From Morella rubra (lineage: Eukaryota; Streptophyta; Magnoliopsida; Fagales; Myricaceae): a stretch of 64,000 nucleotides of DNA. Under the pieces are notes generated by a model. That model was not told the origin of the DNA. It ran no database searches and worked only from the letters and a program-made list of their open reading frames with translations. This document shows positions 23,976 through 33,762 of this stretch, one piece after another. How positions within the stretch are numbered: position 1 is the first letter of the stretch; each line of letters starts with the position of its first letter. The stretch is taken from contig CM025853.1 of assembly GCA_003952965.2 (NCBI GenBank), forward strand, positions 21,313,785 to 21,377,784, written 5' to 3'. The position numbers and the translations under genes are program-made.

Positions 23976-24218
23976 CATAATGCGGCAAGTGATCGTCTCT
24001 TCGCATGATCAGTGCCGCCTGATGATTGATTGTGCATGTGGATGTTCAAACGGAAATGCGCGTGGATGACCGATTATTTATTTTGATATGTTCTCAATGA
24101 CATTTTATGACAAAAATTTCGTCATTTAACAGATTTGGTGACGAAATTTCATCACCAATTAGCAGACTTCTTGGAACGAAGTCCACGATGAAATTTAAAA
24201 GTCAACTTTCTTGTAATG

Positions 24219-26588
24219 TGTATAATTTAACTAGTTCTTTATTTTGTTGGTGCTGGACTCCCGGTATCCTCCTAGAGGCAAAAGGCTGGTTTGCTTTTGT
24301 TAGATTGATTGTTTCTTTAAATATAGACATTCTTGAACTTTTCGAAGCTAGGTTCGGAAATCGTTTTCAAAAAACATTGTTGAAGCAGTTATATATCCAT
24401 GAAAGGGCAATTCCTGATCAAATGTCTCGTTGAGTCATTGGTGAAAGCAATGCCTTATGAACAGGATCCTAATCAACCTATTATGTTTATCTCTCATTAA
24501 ATTACACCATATAATTTGTGAAGGAAATTGAAGAGTATACTGGTCCCTCTGGATCAATTAGTAAACTCTCCTTACTGGCCTTAATTTTTTAAGTTTTCAG
24601 CTCTATGCAAAAAAAAAAAATGTAGTAGGATTAACCCTATCGTGCATTAAGGGATGCGTCACATGCATTTATAAATTCAAATCAGCTCAATTATTTACTT
24701 ATAGTTTTAACTTTACCATATAGGTTAAGGCTTAAATGAAAAATTTTAAATGGGATATCTTTAATATCAAAAACATTGCATAATGGTCGTATGACATTTG
24801 ACCAAAAAAAATATATTACTAAATATTTATTCCTCCTGACGTACAAAATCGTAATAATATTTTTGTATTTCATGTTTTTTTAATACATGTTTTCGATGTG
24901 ATATATGATTAACTGGTTAAGTTGATAGGACCACTACAGCAAATTTGACTTTTTGGGAGAAGAAAGAGAAGGAGGAGGAGAAAGAGAGGAAAGAAGAGGA
25001 GGAGGAGAAGGAGAAGGAGACGACAAGATAGTTTCTCGTTTTTCAGTGTTCGAACAGTTCATTCACTGTTAAAACACTCCACTGTTAGAATGATTCATCC
25101 ACCGTTAGAACATAAAAACATTTTATAATTTGATGAAAATTCGAACTGTCCACCGTTAGAACGTCCCGTCCATCATTAGAACATTTGATGTAGCTTTCAA
25201 ACGAGTGCAAATAGTTGCTATTAGATGTAGCGTTCGAACAGTTGCTGTTGGATGTAGCGTTCAAAGATCGTTTGAATGGTTGTCGTTGAATGTAGTGTTC
25301 GAAGACCGTTCGAATGGATGGTGTGGATGTAGCGTTCCAAGACCATTCGAATGGTTGCTGTGGATGTAGCGTTTTAAGACAGTTCGAACGGTTCCCATTG
25401 GATGTAGCATTCGAACGATTGGATATAGCATTCGAACGGTTGAAATATATCCATCCCAAAAGGATGCTTTTTGGGACAAAATATATTTTCCGTCCCAAAC
25501 CTTTAGTAACCGACTTATTCAGACACCGGGCACGACGAACAAATTCCGTCCCAAAAACCAAAATTTGTTGTATTGGACTCTTTTTCTATAGAAAGACAGT
25601 TTTGGAACCTTTAGAAACATGTAAGTTGGGCGCGTGGTTGAATATTATAATTGTAATAATTTAATATTAGAAGGCTATTTACTTTTTTATTTATTTATAG
25701 GTTTCTACTTATAATTATAAGTGACGTTGATGAAAAATTGGATAGTTAATATTGGAAAGAGATTGACATAGTATGTAGATTATTGATGGAGAATTCGATG
25801 ATTCAATTTTGAAAGATCAGATTGACATAGTATGTAGATTTTTGATGGAGAATTCGATGATTCAATTTTGAAAGATCAGATTGACATAGTATGTAGATCA
25901 CTGACAGAGAATTGGATGGTTCAATTTGGAGGGATCAAATTGACATAGCATGTGTTTCCGAAATATTAGATCATCTAATTTGTACGGTCAATTAGAGAAA
26001 ATCTCTATATTACTCGCTTCCACAAACTTACTTAGATTAGAGAAAAATCGACATTCTTCATCCATAATATTCGCTGGCTTTTAAGTTCCGTAGGGAGACA
26101 AAACACCAATCTAGATATCCACATGCACATAAATTATTTTTTTTTTAAGGAAAAAAAAATCTCTTTGGTTTTGAAAAAGTTAAGTGCGTAGTTTCTTTTT
26201 TCTACGCAAAATGAAAGTTCATTAAATCAGAAAAAAATAATACAACAAAGAGCCCTTCTTCTCGTGAAAATGGATCTAAGCTAATTTACTTCATTAAATA
26301 AGAGAGAAAGTACAACTGAAGTAAAAAAAAATTAAAAGCTCCAAACCACCATAAATATTCATATTCCGGCCAGGAAGGCGGAATCGGCGCAAAGCCTACA
26401 AAAATAAATAGGGAACCAAGGTCCAATATGCATATAAAGGCCGGCATTGGGGCTGAAACGGATTCAAAAATCTACTTACAGTGGCAGTCGCCTGGAGAGG
26501 ACAGGAGCGGATCCGCTCCTCAAGCCTTCTTCCGGGAACAACAAATTGAAGTGTGGAAACATGGCTCTTCTGCGTCGCCTATATTAAA
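24219..26588. repeat. Defensin 2 downstream module, copy I
   Basis: Aligns through most of its length with 28999-33610 (copy II): 'gaagctaggttcggaaatcg', 'gggatatctttaatatcaaa', 'tgtaagttggg' and 'caaaacaccaat' blocks recur in order. The mini-CACTA (24932-25575) is absent from copy II, and the solo LTR and Mutator element of copy II are absent here. 25730-25950 also contains three direct repeats of about 65 bp (core 'gattgacatagtatgtagat'). Confidence 0.8.
24932..25575. mobile_element. Mini-CACTA (non-autonomous), 644 bp
   Basis: Ends CACTACAGCAAATTTGACTT and, on the opposite strand, CAATACAACAAATTTTGGTT; both continue into 'ttttgggac'-like sequence. Flanked by GAC at 24929-24931 and 25576-25578. 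Inside are a purine-only GA/GGA tract (about 24957-25020) and a tandem array with units near 60 bp containing 'ggatgtagcgttc' and 'gttcgaa.gg' (25190-25440). No coding capacity. Confidence 0.85.
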
Positions 26589-27086
26589 TCAACATTTAAA
26601 GAAGCAGTAACATTTAAAGCTAATGGACTTCCAAGAAGGTGTATCGCATTGTCCGTAATCTGCATGCTCCAATTCCTTGCATTTCTTTTCACAGCTTGGT
26701 GAAAATACACGTCTTTTATGCCAATGTTTGCTCAAGACTGGACACGTTCTCTTGAATCGCGACGCTATTGCTGTGATCAGAAAACAAAAGAGTGCAAAGT
26801 TTCAGAGAATGGCACTACGATTAATATATATTCTGAGAAAGGTACATTAGGATTACATATGTTAATCTCATACATATCTATCAGGTTTGAAATAAAGGTT
26901 AGAATTTAATGATTCGCTTAGTAGATCAAGTACTTATGGCAGAAATAAATTAATTAATTTTGAGTTTGAGAAATTACGGAGCCTAGTACTACAGTAAAAT
27001 CATAAAACCTACTCACCTGGAGTTGAAATGAGAATGAAGAGAATGAAGATAGGAAGGATGCAAACATATTGGGGAGACTTAGCCAT
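26589..27086 (-). CDS. Defensin-like gene 2, two exons, lacking core cysteine 2 (probably decaying)
   Basis: Exon 1 (27086-27017) encodes a signal peptide beginning MAKSPQYVCILPIF; intron 27016-26771 (GTGAGT...AG, phase 1); exon 2 (26770-26589, 182 nt, same length as gene 1). The frame is open to a TGA. The mature part keeps seven of the eight core cysteines; the residue at C2 is arginine, and the extra N-terminal cysteine of gene 1 is also replaced. In defensins C2 pairs with C5, so C5 is left without a partner. The upstream region joins distal promoter sequence directly to the leader, so the block conserved in genes 1, 3 and 4 is missing, and the TATA site reads TTAAAATA. I infer a poorly expressed or dead copy, but the coding frame is unbroken. 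Confidence 0.75.
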
Positions 27087-27490
27087 ATATATGCTCCAGC
27101 TCGCTCATGCCAAAGAAGAACAAAGGTTATGGGTATTTTAAGATATCTTAGGACGACGTACTTAAATAGATTTCCAAGCCGTCCGACCTAATTACATTAT
27201 TGTCTGCCACCGTTATCTTATCTCATATGAATTGCATCAATTAATTTGTTTGACAGCCCCAAATTAAGTAGGGTCGACAGCTCCCTCACGGCCCAGCTCG
27301 TGTAATATTCTGAATTTAATTTTGTTTTTTTAAAAAAAGGGATAAAATGGCTGTTTTGTAATTCTAAATAGGGACTGGCATTTTCGTAATTTTAAACATA
27401 TTTTTTCAGAAAAAAAAAAATACTCAAGGCGATGGGGAAGAGAGACGTGTCTCTGATCCCCAGATAAGCAAAGCCAGCCAGCATGAAGGA
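27087..27490 (-). promoter_or_regulatory. Defensin 2 upstream region with deleted proximal promoter
   Basis: Reverse complement of 27160-27480 matches 60790-61080 upstream of gene 5 ('aatattctgaatttaatt', 'gtctgccac.gttatctta', 'gaaatctatttaa.tacgtcgt'). In genes 4 and 5 this block lies hundreds of bases or more from the start (gene 4: about 550 bp from the TATA box); here it abuts the altered TATA site (27134-27141), showing a deletion. Confidence 0.7.
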
Positions 27491-28030
27491 CATTCACGTA
27501 CAATGTTAGATTCTAAGACTTCCCGGCAAACTTATGGTACACACACATGCACGTTGAGTCTGGAATTACAGAAGTCCCCCATAAGAAAAAATATTTGAGG
27601 CAGAAAATTGCCAGAAGATGTCCAGAAAGACGCTAGATTGTGGTACGCAGTTGTCAGAAGTTGACTGGAAAGGGTCACCTAAAGTGGGGAATGATGATCA
27701 GAAAGTGAAAAGAGGTGGCGGTTGGTCGAGGCAAAGAAGAGACTGGAAGATCGCCGGAGTGATGGTGGATAGGGCGTGAGAAAAGCCAAATAAAAGATGT
27801 CGAATGATGGCACTGGAAGGACCTAGAGAAGATGTTGGAAGTTCACCGGAATAATGTCGAATGGGCACGGGAAGGTCCAAGAAAAGATAACAAAAACTCG
27901 GTCATAATTTTACTAAAATTGCTTTCGAACCATAGGTGGAACTCAACAAGGCCGAATTGGGCTAGGCCTATACCTGAAATAGGCCAGACGCGGTACGGCT
28001 GGGACTAGGCCTGAACTTGGCCAACAATCT
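27491..28030. other. No gene recognised
   Basis: Purine-rich sequence with loosely repeated 'agaagatgtt', 'gccgga.t.atg' and 'cact.gaaggtcc' words; may be internal sequence of the LTR-related fragment to the right, but no domain is readable. Confidence 0.35.
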
Positions 28031-28545
28031 TGTTGGCCAGCCTGAGCCAAACTGGGCCACAAGAAGGAAGTGAATATAACACAATGTGAATCTACTACTT
28101 ATCCCAAAAGCTTAAAATAGGAAGAAATAGATTTTATTATTTGAATTATATTCTCTAACACTCTCCTTACATATGGGATGCACTCTCCTTTCATGAGAAT
28201 GTCTAACATGTGTAATATTTAATTGAAATTGGGGTGAAGTATGTAGTCAAGTCTCGAACTCAGAACATTGACTCTAATACCATGTTAAGATTAAAATAAA
28301 GAGAAAATAATTTAGTTTAAAAGAGAAAAAAGAAATAAGAGAGACGCAAGATTTAAGTGATTCGATCCAGAGATCTACATCCATTGTGGGAAAATCCAGC
28401 CCATGGGGCACACTTTTGTACTCAGTGGTTTAAAGAATAGATTACAATGGGGCTTATTTAGAAGCCCTTGATTACAAGGGGTACTCTAAGACATCTTGTG
28501 TCCCAATAAATTTAGAAGAAAAGGGGAAAAAACAATTAGAAAGAA
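28031..28545 (-). mobile_element. LTR-element fragment, copy 2 of the dispersed repeat
   Basis: 28031-28290 matches 1861-2066. A tRNA-Met-like primer site lies on the minus strand near 28277-28292, followed outward by an LTR-like stretch (from about 28292) that contains the 'gacgcaagattt' and 'agatctacatccattg' words common in plant LTRs. Broken fragment; family likely Copia or a short LTR-type derivative. Confidence 0.5.
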
Positions 28546-28555
28546 TGGCAAAGTT

Positions 28556-28700
28556 TAGGGGTGTTCATGGATGCTACCGGTGACAGTAAAGCACAAGCAC
28601 CAGGAAACACCCAACTGGCGCATACCGGTGCCGGTACCGGCTATTCCCCGAAAGTCATGGTTAAATTAGCCGCAGCCTTTTTTTTTTTTACAAAAAAAAT
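28556..28700 (+). mobile_element. hAT-like terminal fragment
   Basis: Begins TAGGGGTGTTCATGG and continues into GGTACCGG-rich sequence, resembling the ends of the hAT element at 36886-38234. No second end found. Confidence 0.35.
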
Positions 28701-29577
28701 TTACAAGACGATGTAGTTTTGTAAGTTTTTTTTAGGGCTAAATACATTTTCACCTATGAACGATCATAGATTTTGTACACACGGTAAGGAATGACCGATC
28801 ATCCATTCAATCGTCATAACGCGGCGAGTGGTTGTCTCTTCGCATGACCGGTGCCTCCCAATGAGATCGAAAAGGCGGAAAACTGATTGGTTATTTTAGA
28901 ACGTTCTCAATGACATTTTGTGACGAAAACTATGGCACATAAGAGATTTGGTGACAGAATTTCATCACCAAAAACTTTTCGTGATGAGCTTCTTGTACTA
29001 GGTCTTTATTTTGTTGGTGCTAGACCTGGCATCCTCTACAGGCATGCAAAAGGCTGGTTTGCTTTTTATGTCAGATTGATTGTTTCTTTAAACATAGCTC
29101 TTCAAGATTTTGAAGCTAGGTTCGGAAATCGTTTTCAGATAACATTGTTGAAGCAGGTATATATCTATGAAAGGGCAATTCCTGATCAATTGTCTCGTTG
29201 CATGCGTCGTTGCATCTTTGGCGAAAGCGAAGTACCATATATGCAGAGAATCCTGTTTAAAGGGAGGCGTTACAAGCATTTAGAAATACAAATCAGCTCA
29301 ATTATTTACTTAATTTTCACTTTGCCGTCCGCGTTAATGCTTAAATCAAAAAATTAAAATGGGATATCTTTAATATCAAAATAATCACATAATAGTCGTA
29401 CGACATTTGACCAAAATTAAAGAAAAATCTTACTAAATATTTATTCCTCCTTTTCGCATACAAAATTGTAATAATAGCCAGCGTTTTGACCTTTCGAAAA
29501 CTTGTAAGTTGGGTGTTGGTTTGTTATAATTGTCAATAATTTGATATTAGGCCGGGAGCATTTACTTCTTTTATTTA

Positions 29578-30842
29578 TGTCGGAAATATGATCTCAAAAT
29601 CAATTGTCTAGATAAATGTTTATTTAGATGCCACGTATTTTTATTTATTTAATTATACTTATTATGTTTTGACATAAGATGTTATTGAGTGACATTGTAG
29701 AAAAGTCATGCCAATATTAATGAATCAAAAGCGAAGAGTATAACTTTTTGGTTCCTTGTTCATTTGACATTTGTTCTAAACCGAGATACATATTTATGTA
29801 CAAATAGGTCTACACTCGTTGTGCCTCTATTAAATAAGAAGATGGATTACGTCATTGAGATGGTGACCCGAGTGGATGCACTATAAGAGTACATGCACTG
29901 AATGAGATCAAATATGGATACCTTTTGAAAGTGATCACTGATGTTGAGAAGGTATTCAACACAGTTTGTTTATGATATCCTTAAACCTGAGAGGTTTATG
30001 TGGTTCTATTTGTTGTGTATTTGCGCTTTGACCAAATCATATGGCGGTGATCTCTCTTGGTCAGATATTCCAGACAACATATGGTCTTGCGCATGATAAA
30101 TAGATTTGTATAAATGCTTAATAAGGAATCTACCAATCTTTTTGTGATATAGTATATTCAATATATCTGTAAAGTGTTGGACTTGAAGATAAATCTTTGG
30201 CCAGAGGAATTTTGTGAAAATATTTTTAGATATATATATTTGTGAAATTATTTTAGAAACAATTTGAGAGTTCAATGTATTACAGATTGTAAATTAAGAA
30301 TTATATGAGCTACAAATTCAATCAGTGATACTATTCCAGTCCTATTGGCTCATTTGGAATATAGTATGGTGGAAGGATAAATAAACAAATAATTGTTAAC
30401 AAAAGGGATTCCACAAATATATCTCATATTCTCGGGGTTCAATTTGATATGTTGATGGACATGATTGTAATTAGTAGAAGCTTAAAATTTGAAATAAAAG
30501 AATAGAAGGGAAATAATGAAAAAAAGAGTTTTCCATGTGATCCAACGGTCGAGATATGAGATCCCTAATGATCCCATGTTGTATCATAGATAGGGTTTTA
30601 TTTAAAAGGACAAGCTATGAGATAATCGGTCTTATGGTTGGCCATTAGAACCTTGAGAAAATCCTGTGACAGTTGTGAGATTGGAGAAGAAGGAGGTACA
30701 ACATTTGGGCTGCTAATTTGTAAAATCAAGAAGACTCTAGTGGTGAGATTGAAAAAAACCTAAAGATTATTATCGAAGATCGAAGAATTATCATAGATCA
30801 ACAAAGAGAATTGGTAAGTAATTTTCTGCAATTCAACATTGA
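29578..30842. mobile_element. Solo LTR
   Basis: 1265 bp beginning TGTCGGAAAT, flanked by ATTTA at 29573-29577 and 30843-30847. Copy I of the module shows the uninterrupted site near 25690. No gag or pol sequence was seen inside. The right terminal bases do not fit the usual CA exactly, so the boundary may be off by a few bases. Family not determined. Confidence 0.65.
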
Positions 30843-31994
30843 ATTTATAGGTTTTTATTTATAATTAGGGAAAATGACATTTTAGTCCTTGGGTTTTCAC
30901 CACTTTTATAAACAGAGAGAAGCAAAAGATAAGCAAACGACGTCGGATAGGCGAATGATTTTTTTGATAGAACCCATGAAACGTCGTCGTCCCTTCATAT
31001 TAGCGTATGGCCGAATCTTTTTTTTGCGTCTAAGTGTTTCTCAACATTTCGCCATTCCCGAATCTTCCATTGGAGAGACGTTAGCCCTAGGTGAATTTCT
31101 AATCTATCAATCTACCTCCGTCAATCACGCAGTGGTTGTTGAAAGCATTGCCCATTCAGATTTTGAGATCACAAAGTCTAGAAATTTGTGTTTTGGGTCG
31201 AAGAGGTGAACTGGGTTTGCTGTTGCTATTTTGTTCACGAACTATGTAGCCAAAAGGGACAATGTCAGGAGGTAAGGGACCTATCTCTTACTTCTTTTAC
31301 TTCAATCAATACGTACAACTATAAACTATGGGAAATGGTGTCTATATAAAATTTTAGGTTTGTAAACCCTTAAAGGAGAGGCTGAACTTAATGCGTGTAG
31401 GTGCATATGAAGTAGGTTTGTCTTTTTGTCGCATAGAATCATTGTTGTTGAGTACTGTTATGTCTTTTAGTGCTTACAACTATGAGGTTTTGTATGTTGC
31501 ATAAGTAAGTAGAATAGAATATGGATATACCTGAAATCTTTTTGTCTTATCTTCATTTGTTTGTCTGTACATATATAACTTATAACTTTAATATCCTTAG
31601 GTTTGTGAATGGGGGTTGTTGTTAGTCAAACATTGTGTGAACACACATGCCCATTGATTAAGGCAGCGGTCCCCCAAATTTCTTAAAAGAATGAAGCGGT
31701 TCCATTTTCCCTTATGTGGTCAGCACGTTGGTCTTATATTACGTACTTACTTAATGAAGTTGACCAACCAATAATAATGATAATAAAATCATGAAAACCT
31801 AAGGACTAATTTGTAAAATTCCATACTCAATGTTGTTGAAGACTGCACTGTACGTATTGTTTATTTATGCTTGAAAACATGCACTTCTTACAGTTTCACG
31901 TGTTTTACATATGTGCTTAAGATTGTCATCTATCACAATGGGCTATTTTTTGGAGCTGGAAGCTGGAAGGCAGATATATTCATGAGGGAAGGCA

Positions 31995-32245
31995 GAGGAG
32001 GTGGGCCGGATGGATACCGATTACATATCGGTTGGAGAAATTGGTTGTGCGGTTAAAGAACATGGCTATATTTAGATGGGTTAGTTGTGGTACACATTTG
32101 ATGATGAAGATTGGGTTGCAGTCAATACCTTTAAGAGTGATAGGGATGTTATTGAGATGATTAATAGACCCCAAGCTGAGAAGAGAAAGGTCTGAATATT
32201 TATGTAGAGCATCCGATTGATGATGCTAATTTGGTTAGGGAGGAT
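31995..32245 (+). pseudogene. MuDR-type transposase N-terminal remnant
   Basis: The frame reading MDTDYISVGEIGCAVKEHGY, then DDEDWVAVNTFKSDRDVIEM and IDDANLVREDIGE matches the N-terminal region common to plant MURA proteins (a PB1-like block ahead of the MULE core). Two in-frame stops are present, after IWMG and after EKRKV. It then runs into the glycine/leucine low-complexity repeat. Confidence 0.55.
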
Positions 32246-32400
32246 ATAGGTGAGGGGTTGGTTAGGGAATTGGTGCGGAGGGGCTTGGAGAGGGGCTTGG
32301 TGAGGGAGTCGATTGTGAGGGAATTGGTGGTGAGGAAGTCGGTAGTAAGGGGCTTGGTGAGGCAATTGGTGAGGGGCTTAAAGGGGGAGTTAGTGGGGAT
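32235..32400. repeat. G-rich low-complexity repeat in the MULE
   Basis: Imperfect 12-21-bp units of 'gaggggcttggtgaggg', 'ggaattggtg' and 'gtgaggaagtcg'; open in several frames on both strands purely because of repetition. Confidence 0.85.
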
Positions 32401-33619
32401 GATAATGATGTTGAAAGGGAAAGGGAAAGGGAAGAGGGATTTGATTACGGTATGGATTTGAGTGACTTTCCTGAGTTGCATGATGATAAACCTGATATTT
32501 ATGAAGAGGTTGGGAATGAAGAGGATGTTGGTGTAAACTTAATTAAGGCCTTAATTTTTCAGACGGAGCCCTAACGGAAGGGCTCGTTTGTCAACAATAA
32601 AAAATTAAAGGACCAAAATCTGAAAAAAGAAATTCTAGGGACTAAAAAATAGAAGTGGTGAAAACTCAAGGACTAGAATGTTATTTTCCCTTATAATTAT
32701 AAGGGACATTTGACAAAAGGGCCTTAATTAACTAGTGGCCTTACTTGCATCTAGCCAGCCATGACAATAGTGAATTAATCAATTAACTCTTTATTAACTT
32801 GCTGTATCCACCACATTATAAATCAAAATCTAAGTTTTTAATTTTAAAACAATTTTTTTTGGTCACTTTGTAAAATTCGCTTTGAGCATTCCTAACAAAT
32901 GAAATATTGGTAGATGATACAGGGACTATTTATTTTTGAATAGGCCAAGCTAATTATGTGATAATACCTTAAAATTAGTTTGTTTTTTACATTAATAATA
33001 AGCTCACTTGATGGGTGATAGAATTACTTTTTGTAGACCATTGATGAAGAATTGGATGGTTTAATTTAGAGAGATAGACATAACATGTGGTTGTTGCACG
33101 TCTTTCTTTCTTTCTCTAAAATGTTAGACCATCTAATTTAGACAATAAATTAGAGAAAATTCCTATCACTTCCAAAACTTATAAAGGTTAAAGAAAAAAA
33201 GTTTTTAAAAAAATCTAAAATTGACATTCTTTCTCCATGGCATTCGCTAGCTAGTTTTGCGAAGGGTGACAAAACACCAATATAATTTCAATATATCCAC
33301 ATGCATATAAAAAACCTAATCTTAGAATGTTTGTGCCGGTGATATTAGCAAGTATATAGAACAATTCTTAAAAATACTTGGATTTCTAAAAGAAAAGAGA
33401 GCATAAATGGCCCCAATGTCCAACACAGACATTGTGGCTGGCAGGCAGAATCGGTGCAAGACCTACTATAATATAAAGGGACCTACCCAAGGTCAAACAA
33501 CACAAAGCACTAGAGCTAGCCCATGCAGACAAAAAAAGCTACTAATTGTAGCAGTCGTTAGCGCTGGTCACCACAGGAGAGGAGTTAAACTGCTTCTCAA
33601 GCCCTTCTTCTCGTGAACA

Positions 33620-33762
33620 TCGATCCAGAGGGTCTAGGGACAGGGAGAGCTAGTAAATTCTGTAACTAGAAGCAAAGTGGCGAGAGAGAGAAAACAATTG
33701 TATTGATTGAATAAGTGTACAACGAGTTATATTTATACAGCAAGTTGTCAAGTATCTCAAGT
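33620..33762 (-). mobile_element. LTR end fragment
   Basis: On the minus strand the order 'tataaata..cgttgtacac', 'attcaatcaatacaattg', 'ttttctctctc' is typical of the transcription start and 3' part of plant Copia LTRs. No partner found; a fragment cut by the CACTA end at 33763. Confidence 0.4.

Larger units (their letters stand above)
7207..24218 (+). mobile_element. CACTA-A: old CACTA element with gene cargo, split by CACTA-B
   Basis: Left end CACTACAAGAAAAATGAC at 7207. The proposed right end is at 24218, where the opposite strand reads CATTACAAGAAAGTTGAC. Both ends are followed by similar short inverted motifs (gtgtcaaaatttc / gtgacgaaatttc). Flanking triplets are TAT and TGT. Subterminal regions are rich in CCGTCCGAACGG- and GTTCGAACG-like motifs (7330-8300; 11100-11400; 12950-14260), as expected for transposase-binding arrays. 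About 8.4 kb remain after subtracting the nested CACTA-B. No CACTA transposase gene was found in it; it carries degraded copies of a plant-transposon-protein-like gene. The right end is inferred and less sure than the left. Confidence 0.5.
30868..32690 (+). mobile_element. Mutator-like element (MULE), internally deleted
   Basis: Inverted repeats of about 40 bp: GGGAAAATGACATTTTAGTC at 30868 and, on the opposite strand, GGGAAAATAACATTCTAGTC at 32690. 9-bp duplication TTATAATTA at 30859-30867 and 32691-32699. The interior includes a 5' untranslated-like part and a remnant of a MuDR-type transposase N-terminus (about 31980-32230), then a simple low-complexity tract. The catalytic and zinc-finger parts are absent, so it is non-autonomous. 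Confidence 0.9.
28750..33610. repeat. Module copy II: CACTA-A right end plus defensin-downstream sequence, gene lost
   Basis: 28768-28998 matches the right subterminal region of CACTA-A including a decayed terminus ('cttcttgtactag'), with an intact empty site for CACTA-B. 28999-29577, 30843-30867 and 32691-33610 match copy I downstream of defensin 2. Where exon 2 of a defensin should follow (beyond 33610) there is an LTR fragment and a CACTA end instead; no exon is present. Confidence 0.75.

Noticed and set aside
24107-29357. Possible small protein gene in the duplicated segment (24107-24433 and 28920-29357)
   Set aside because: The two copies align at DNA level but with indels that shift frame between them, so the reading frame is not conserved; treated as non-coding duplicated sequence.
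32081-32481. Leucine- and proline-rich open frames on both strands of the MULE
   Set aside because: Generated by the G-rich low-complexity repeat at 32235-32400.
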